Shown in pieces: positions 57,357 through 64,000 of a stretch of 64,000 bases of DNA. Every line of letters starts with the position of its first letter. Within the stretch, counting starts at the first letter, position 1. A program made the position numbers and the translations under genes. The stretch is from Ilyonectria destructans (taxonomy: Eukaryota > Ascomycota > Sordariomycetes > Hypocreales > Nectriaceae): contig JAHEWK010000017.1 of NCBI GenBank assembly GCA_020740775.1, forward strand, positions 1,426,001 to 1,490,000, read 5' to 3'. Under the pieces are notes generated by a model. It did not search any database. It worked only from the letters and a program-made list of their open reading frames with translations, and was not told where the DNA came from.

Positions 57357-59857
57357 TGATAGAGACGTAATAGTAATAACAAACTAGATAGCTATAAGTA
57401 GTATTTAGTATAGAATATATAAATAGTAGGAGTTTTAAATAATATTAATTAGTCTTCTTTAGATTTAAGTAATAATTTTATAAATATTACTTTCTTAATT
57501 AATTCTTCTTTATTTAGTATTATTAATAAAATTCCTTAAGAAGGTACTATATATAGATAAGACTTTTAGCTAGTTTCTATTAGTTATTACTCTTAAAGTA
57601 GTCTTTTTATTTAATAAGATAATAAGTCTATCTATTAATTTATTTTTTATTAAGAATAATTTCTATTTTAAATTCCTTTAGTAATTTAACTTCTATTTTT
57701 AGTTTATTTTTAATCTATACTTATCTTATATTTCTTACTATCTTAAGAAGTAAGATATAAAGAATAGAGTAGATTCTAACTTTTAGTGGTAAGTTTAATT
57801 TATAGTTATTTTCTGATATTTTCTTAATAATTTTATAAAATCTAATATACTTATAGTTTAGTTTTTTATATTTTTATTTAGTTGGAAAAAACTTTTTATA
57901 CTTAAATAGACTATATCTCCAATAGTTCTTTTAGCCTTTTAGACTTATAATATTGTTTATTTAATTTCTAATAAATTTAAGTTTAAATTCTTTATTATAT
58001 AAATTCTTTAGCTATTAAGTTATAAGAATTACTTTAAAATTAATTAATTTATTATATAACTATTAGTAAAACTTAATATTAAATTTAAAGTTAGTATAAG
58101 CTAGAGTAAGCTTTATATTTTTATTCTTTATAGTATTATAGTTTAGCTATATAGTTAGAAGCTTCTTAATCTAATTATTTTATTTATAATTAATATAGTA
58201 TTAAAGATAATCTTTTGGTATTTAATTTATTCTTTCTATCTAACCGTCTAGTTAAGGATATTAGCAGTAATACTATTAAATTTAATATTTAATACTAAAG
58301 AAAGCTTTTTATCTATTTTTTGGAAAACTTTTTAGTTACTCTACTTAATATTATATTAGTATTATAATAAGAAATAAATCAAAAAGAGAGTTGTAGACTA
58401 ATAGAAGAAACCAAAATAGAGTCTACTTATATAGCCTTAAGAATAAAACTAATAGAGGGGAGATGTTATATTATAGTCTATATTAAGACTAAGTAGTTAT
58501 AACTAGCAGTAAGATTATTACAGCCCAAATTGAGACTAGATAGTTACTATTAGCAGAACTAGGAATATACCTACTTTTCCTACTCTATTATAGTATATAT
58601 ATATATATATCTATTAAATAGATTCTATTTAATATAGTTTAATAATAATAAATATATATATTAAATAGTAACAGTTTAATGCAGATTAATACTATTTAAC
58701 TACTATAGTTAACTTAATATATAGTTATCAAAGAAGTATATATCTAATATAGATAGCTTCTTCATTATTAATATACCTTAATTATATTAAGTATTTTAGT
58801 ATATTATTTATATTAAAACTTAAATAATATTAATTACTATAATAGTACTAACAACTCTTATTACTACTATATCTTCTTCTAGCAGATTAACTTATAATCC
58901 TCTTATTAATAATAATAGCGATCTTAATTTAATCTCTAAAGAAGAAGAAGAAAAAAAAGAAGAATAGATTACCATAAAAAACCTAGAGTCTTAAAAGGGT
59001 TAACTGCAAACTGATAAATAAGATTAATAAGATTCTTAATCTTACTAAAGCTAATATAACTGAAAAATAGCAGTAAATTAATAATCTAATAGTATAGTAT
59101 TAGTAATACTCTTATAGAAAATCTTATTAACTAAAAGTCTATATACAAGGACTTCATTAAGAATACTACTTTTAATATAGCTAAAGAAAAGAATACTAAG
59201 GAAATTCTTTAAAGGTAAGAAAAAAGTAAATTTTATTTATAAAAAAGAATTTAAATTTTAGATAGAATAATAAACAGTTAGAATAGCTTATATAGATTAT
59301 AACTAAACTGAACTTAACTCTAGAGAGGTCTCTATAGCTGTAAATTGGAAACTTAAGATAGAAGAAGCTCTTAAGAATAAAATCTATAAAGAAGAGTCTA
59401 CTTAAATCTAAAAGAAGAAATAGAAGCTACCCCTTAAACCCTTAAAGAATAGTAGAAGGATATAACTTCTAATATCTATAATATCTAAATATCAGTCTTA
59501 ATGTCTATAAAGCAGAAGAAAGACTAATTACTAACCAGTATAATAAGAAAATTAGAAAAAAAACTAAATATTAATAACTAACTATAAAAGTTAGTAATAA
59601 AAGTATTTCAGGCTGATAACCTATTCTTAGAATACTACTAATTATAATAACTTCTTATAAGAATATTATAAGAATCTTAATGTAATAATAATAAGATAAT
59701 AAGATTAGATATAAGTACTATATATATATAGTAGAAAAGCTAAATATTAGTATAGGCACTAAAGCCAGATAAATATAAGAGCTTAGGCTCTTTCTTACTA
59801 ACTAGAATATTAGAATAAATATAAATAAATACCTAGAATCTAATAACTCTAATAATA
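57357..59857 (+). repeat. RIP-decayed LTR retrotransposon remnant
   Basis: A purine tract AGAGGGGAGA at about 58453-58462 is directly followed by TGTTATATTATAGTC, the arrangement of a polypurine tract and a 3' LTR. Upstream sequence is too mutated to identify. About 400 bp downstream a frame reads SSSSRLTYNPLINNNSDLN, which could be the beginning of a gag in a second copy. Superfamily not certain. Confidence 0.4.
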
Positions 59858-59998
59858 TGTTACGGCTCGTGCAGTGTCATAGCGGACCGAGCCCTATAGT
59901 AGCTGTTATCTGTACCTGTAATTGCAAGCATTGTGATTATAGACTTACCTTTTGGCCAGACGGGCTATTAGGTGTAATACGAAGTGCAGATCGTTACA
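59858..59998. mobile_element. Small solo LTR-like insertion, 141 bp, 5-bp duplication TAATA
   Basis: Starts TGTTACGG and ends TCGTTACA (TG...CA, 7-bp inverted ends), flanked by TAATA at 59853-59857 and 59999-60003. GC-normal in an AT-rich retroelement remnant, so it arrived after most of the RIP or was too short to be a RIP target. Confidence 0.75.
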
Positions 59999-60003
59999 TA
60001 ATA

Positions 60004-62900
60004 GCAATAACTCTAGATATAAAGTACTAACTAGATACTTTAAAGAAGGAAGAATAAAAGATACTATATCTAACTAAGGCTCTAAAGAATATATAAGGTA
60101 GAAACTAAATAAGAATATACTAAAGTACTTCATATAATAAACCATAAATATAATAGAAGAATAAAATATCTATATCTATATAATCTAATATAAAGACAAA
60201 CTAAAGTTAAATAAACACCCTAAATAAATAATTCTTAGTAATAAACTGAAACTGAACTACTAATATCTAGAATATATTAATATATTATAGCTATTGTATA
60301 CCTACTATAAGTGCCTACTTTATTACTTTAAGAAACTCTACTGTAACTGCTATTTAGTATAAACTGTATTTTAGCTGATACAATAGTTCTATAAAGAAAT
60401 AGAGATATAAGATTATAAAGTTATTAAATAGTTTAAAGAACTAAAAGTAGTATAACTTATATTATATAGTAATTTCTACTCTAATAAATATATTAAGGAC
60501 TTAATAATTAATAACTATATTATAAAGAAATACTATATTTATAAGGGGCAGAAGGTTTAGTTATAGTATAGTCTATTAAAATATCTAGCTAACTATACTA
60601 TAAGCTGCTAGAATAAGAAATACCTTAAGTATATAGAATATATATAGAAGATCTATAATTAGATCTATAAAATATATAAAGATAGATTTGACTTTAAAGA
60701 ATAAACTAAAGGAGAACTCTATAATAGGCTAGAGTATAAAGAAATCTTTATATAAGTATATAAATTTCTTTTTTACTATCTGTAATAAAGTAATACATAA
60801 ATATAATAGAAAAAAAAAAACTATTTCTAAAACAGACTCTATATACTATAAAATATCTTAAGGAAGATACTCTTATAATAGAAGTCTAAATATAAGATAT
60901 ACAGATAATAGTTTAGCGGCGGAAAGAGTTAATAGCTAACGCCCAAATTATATACTATTTCTTAAGAGGGTGTACAGAAAAGCATTATATAAGCGTCTTG
61001 CTTAGTCGGCCTGGAGCTGCACCAGACTATATATATATAGTCGGATTGATCTGAGGCTTATATCTCCTAATAGGAAAGTATCTAATTAGATACTCTATTG
61101 GGTCAGCTGCAGGAAATAATAGTGGTAAGGTATCGATAAGGCCTGTAGCAGCCTGTTAATTGGCGAAGTAGAAGACTGAGGTCGGATAAGGATTGTAACT
61201 GCAGTTAAAAATAGTCTTATAAAAATCTCTTAAAAATTAAAGGCAAAAAGTCTTTATTAACTCTTATAAAATAAAGTCTTTAAGACCTCTATCTCTCTAA
61301 CTAAAAAGAAAATTTAATAATAAAAGATAAGATAGTCCTCCCTTCTTCTATATATAGCTTCCTCCCCTACTTATCCCTATTATATTCCTACTAGCAACTA
61401 GCTAGCCTATGTATCCCAGACTGCCCGCTATATACCTCCTCCATAATCCGATAATTATCCTTAATTAGAATAGGATTGTATATATTGTAGCTACCTCCCT
61501 ATTTAAGTTTCCAACTAAAGAAAAGTTATATACAGTAGTAAAGTATCTAAGTGACTGTATCTTATTAGATACTTCTGAAGACTAACTCCTCCCTATAATA
61601 AAATTCCTCCTCTTAATAAGCCTCTCTATCTACTTCTACTTTCTTCCAGTAGAGAAAGGTAAATAATAGTACTCTTACTTATTACTTATTATTATTAAGC
61701 CTTATACTGATAGTAATACTCCTTCCGACTGATTTTTATAATAGCTAGTAGGATAATATCTGTATATATATAGTATTAATAAGACTATCCCACTGAGATA
61801 TGGAAATTAGACTCTTTGGGATGTAGGTTATATAGATCTTTAACTTAGGTATATATAGTATTATTCGGTTAATAATATAAGGAAGGTCTATAGAATTAGT
61901 ATTAATAGTTATCTTCTTTATAATGCTACTAATAGTGATATTGTTAAAGTTAATCTAGCCTTATAGAACTATTTAATTATTAATAAAGATAGAAGTAGCT
62001 CTATTAATAAATTAAGTAGTAGAAATAGCTGTAGATCTAGTGGTATAGATATCTTATAAATAAGGAGAGCTAGGCGAGGGATTCTTTATTAAGATATTAC
62101 TCTTAGCAGACCCTTTAGGTATATCTCTTATTAATATATTACTTCCAGCTGGTATCTGACGAGTAGGGCTTAGGATTAAGAGTTTGGGAGTCAGCTTGGG
62201 CAACTATTTAGGTGAGGTTATTAGTAAGGTCTTAATGCTTTTAATCCCTTCTATAAGGTTAGCTATTAATTTAGGCTTAGGTTCTTTAGGGTCCTTAGGA
62301 GCTAACTTAATAGACTTTAAGGACTTAGCGATAGATAGGGCTTTTTCATTGAGGGGATAGAGATAGGTAATGCTTTTAGAGATATAGTAGTGCCTAAAGA
62401 GATAATACTTCTAACCTTATTTCTGGCTGACTTAGGCAGCCTATTTCTAATTATTAAATTTATTAATTAAGCTGCTATCTTTACTATAAAAAAAGTCAAA
62501 TAGTAATAATATTAAGATTGTTATATTTATATAGATTAAGTTTATAACTTAGTATATTTTTAATATTAAGAATAAACTATTTAGTAATAAAATAGCTAAA
62601 AAAAGCAAAATATAGTTACAGACTGTAAATTATAGAGAATTTAACTACAATCAGACTTTTAATTGCTATTTAAATAATAAGAATAAATTAGAAATTGCAA
62701 TTAGAGATACTTAAATTACTATACTAAAGTTATAATAGTAGATATAGAATCTAAATTAATTAATTAACTTTAATACTATCTATAGATAAAAATAATACAA
62801 ATTAAAATATATAATAATTCCAATTTGTAGTTATATAATAGTCTCTTCACTTTTTTAATTTACCTTCTACTTAATATTATATTATATTAGTAAAGTAAAA
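60004..62900. repeat. AT-rich retroelement remnants, no gene
   Basis: A frame at about 60300 reads YKCLLYYFKKLYCNC, possibly a mutated CCHC knuckle of a gag protein. The segment 60950-61200 keeps more GC and matches a more mutated copy at about 21980-22060 (shared ACTATATATATATAG context). The rest shows no coding potential. Confidence 0.4.
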
Positions 62901-63309
62901 AAAGGCAGTTATATATACAATACAATTACAGATTCTATTACCCCCTCTCTAATGGATAGAGGAGGGCCTTTGCGGCACGCTTAGTCAACCCCTGGGTATA
63001 TAAGTCTCTTTATAAGTCTGGCTTTCTCTTATTATTCCCGCTTACACTCTCCTCTCTAGTATAGAAAGGTAGCTTACGTAGTCCTACTATGTAATGGAAT
63101 AGACAGATTAGTCTGTGCTTGGGCCTTCAGCCCTAAGCACATGTCATGTCCTCGCTTGTCACCTTTCTGACAGCTATGGTCCTTAGTAAGCTGCTCCACC
63201 AGCAGATGTCTCTTGTAAGATATGTGTTCTAAAACTCGCTGCTAAAATCAGATATTAGACACATCTAATGTCTAATACCACATGGCGCGAGATCTGACGT
63301 ACCGGCCCG
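62901..63309. other. Isochore border and upstream region of the thaumatin-like gene
   Basis: Composition returns to normal near 62,930. Two foldbacks are visible: GTGCTTGGGC/GCCCTAAGCAC at 63115-63140 and TATTAGACA/TGTCTAATA at 63253-63277. The second lies about 35-60 bp before the first ATG and could be a regulator site, but that is speculation. Confidence 0.35.
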
Positions 63310-64000
63310 ATGGGCATATTTTACGGATGCTATATTATAGTTCGGCATCTCTGGGTTGTGATCATGGCAAGTCTATTGTTAGTTGGTCGGTGTCAAGTTT
63401 TCTCGATACTACGAGCGACTCTTTATGCATTGATGTGTTGTCTCATTACTAGCCAACACATCACTTTTAATATCGTAAACAACTGCAGCGACCAGAGCAT
63501 ATGGCCCGCTCTAACCGGCAACACGTCTTTGATCGGGTCTCCCAACCCTTTGACCAGTTCATCGCCTCTCTTCCCGAAGCAATCCATCCAAACTTTTCCT
63601 ATCCCATTGCCCTGGTCAGGCAGGATATGGGCTCGTCAATTTTGTGCTTCTGACGGAACTAACTGCTTGATAGGTGATTGCTCCGAGTCGACTTGCTGGG
63701 GTCATTCATCGCAAAATACTTCTCTTTTCGAGATTACGGCATCCGATCTTCAGGTGGTCTACGATGTCAGCCTTGGTACGATTCGCCAGCATGTTGACGT
63801 ATCAGGCTCCTGACATTACTAGTGGACGGTTTCACCATGGGTATCACCGGTATGCCGACGAACAAGAATTGCGAGACGATTTCCTGTCAGGTCCCCCCTT
63901 ATCTTGGGTTCGGGGAAAGCGGCAAGCCGCTGTGCCCCGAGTCCAACATACGATCTTTCCAGAAGCACGGAAACTTGTCTCAGGCCTATGCTTGTCTATC
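63310..64000 (+). CDS. Thaumatin-like protein (3' partial, one intron)
   Basis: Exon 1 is 63310-63775 and exon 2 starts at 63823. The intron (63776-63822, 47 nt) has GTACGA at the 5' end, CTGAC at 63810-63814 and AG at 63821-63822; splicing removes the TGA at 63811-63813. Around the junction the spliced product reads YDVSLVDGFTMGITGMPTNK, a thaumatin hallmark. Before it come ITFNIVNNCSDQSIWPAL, a cysteine set (RQFC, TNC, GDCSESTCWGH) and SLFEITASDLQ; after it CETISCQVPPYLGFGESGKP. Family members are secreted, disulphide-rich, and some degrade or bind beta-glucans. The start is uncertain: ATGs at 63310, 63364 and 63433 all precede a hydrophobic stretch (SILRATLYALMCCLITSQ) that would be the signal peptide. 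The gene continues beyond the window. Confidence 0.8.

Larger units (their letters stand above)
21060..62900. repeat. AT-rich, RIP-type transposon isochore
   Basis: About 42 kb of very AT-rich DNA with TA-rich dinucleotides and almost no long frames, broken by GC-normal islands. Where a GC-rich and an AT-rich copy of the same sequence can be compared (25469-25562 against 26460-26735), most differences are C-to-T and G-to-A, the signature of repeat-induced point mutation. The block consists of nested transposons described separately. Stretches not listed separately (21060-22720, 23163-24540, 31063-33464, 38501-42700) hold further AT-rich repeat remnants with no gene I can support. Confidence 0.8.

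Noticed and set aside
21060..62900. Centromere or mitochondrial DNA insertion as the reason for the AT-rich block.
   Set aside because: The block is explained by nested transposons with target duplications and C-to-T/G-to-A changes; no mitochondrial genes are visible. A centromeric location cannot be excluded from 64 kb but nothing requires it.
1..64000. CRISPR array, bacterial operon or prophage.
   Set aside because: No regularly spaced direct repeats with unique spacers and no bacterial gene arrangement; splice signals show a eukaryote.

Overview
The window is nuclear DNA of a filamentous ascomycete (Pezizomycotina). The signs are short introns of 47-60 nt with CTAAC/CTGAC-type branch sites, ascomycete families (an Asp f 4-like secreted protein, a thaumatin-like protein, a MYND protein, a relic with a fungal transcription-factor domain), Fot1/pogo and hAT transposons, and a long AT-rich block with the C-to-T/G-to-A decay typical of repeat-induced point mutation (RIP). 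The species cannot be named from the sequence.

Region 1 (1-21,060, ordinary base composition) is gene-poor accessory DNA. It holds a 5'-truncated Ulp1/C48-type cysteine protease (intron 823-882), a MYND zinc-finger protein (5286-6080, minus), a possible gasdermin-like protein (8572-9450), a small two-exon protein with paired cysteines (17603-18113) and an Asp f 4-like secreted protein (19647-20423). Between them lie wrecks: a fungal transcription factor, a pogo transposase, a C2H2 zinc-finger gene and a hAT dimerisation domain. Short elements are also present: a 227-bp solo LTR with target duplication, a 226-bp MITE, and two inverted 200-bp repeats around the MYND gene.

Region 2 (about 21,060-62,900) is a RIP-type AT-rich isochore of nested transposons: three hAT families (called hAT-A, hAT-3 and hAT-4 here), pogo-type MITEs with TA duplications, hAT MITEs with 8-bp duplications, two small solo LTRs and degraded retroelements. 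Embedded in it are two matching, intact, GC-normal Fot1/pogo elements (33465-35325 and 47378-49238) in opposite orientation.

The main result is structural. The DNA between the two Fot copies (35326-47377) is inverted relative to its surroundings. Turning it back rejoins the two halves of hAT-4 inside one intron, where a Fot copy sits, and makes the target duplications of hAT-4 (GGTAGTAC) and hAT-3 (CTTAAGTA) match exactly in direct orientation. It also restores the direct orientation of a hAT-A pair (GACCTTTC). The simplest explanation is recombination between the two inverted Fot copies.

Region 3 (62,900-64,000) returns to normal composition and contains the start of a thaumatin-like gene that runs off the window (intron 63776-63822). 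Genes for probably secreted proteins therefore stand on both sides of the isochore, a layout like that of two-speed fungal genomes.
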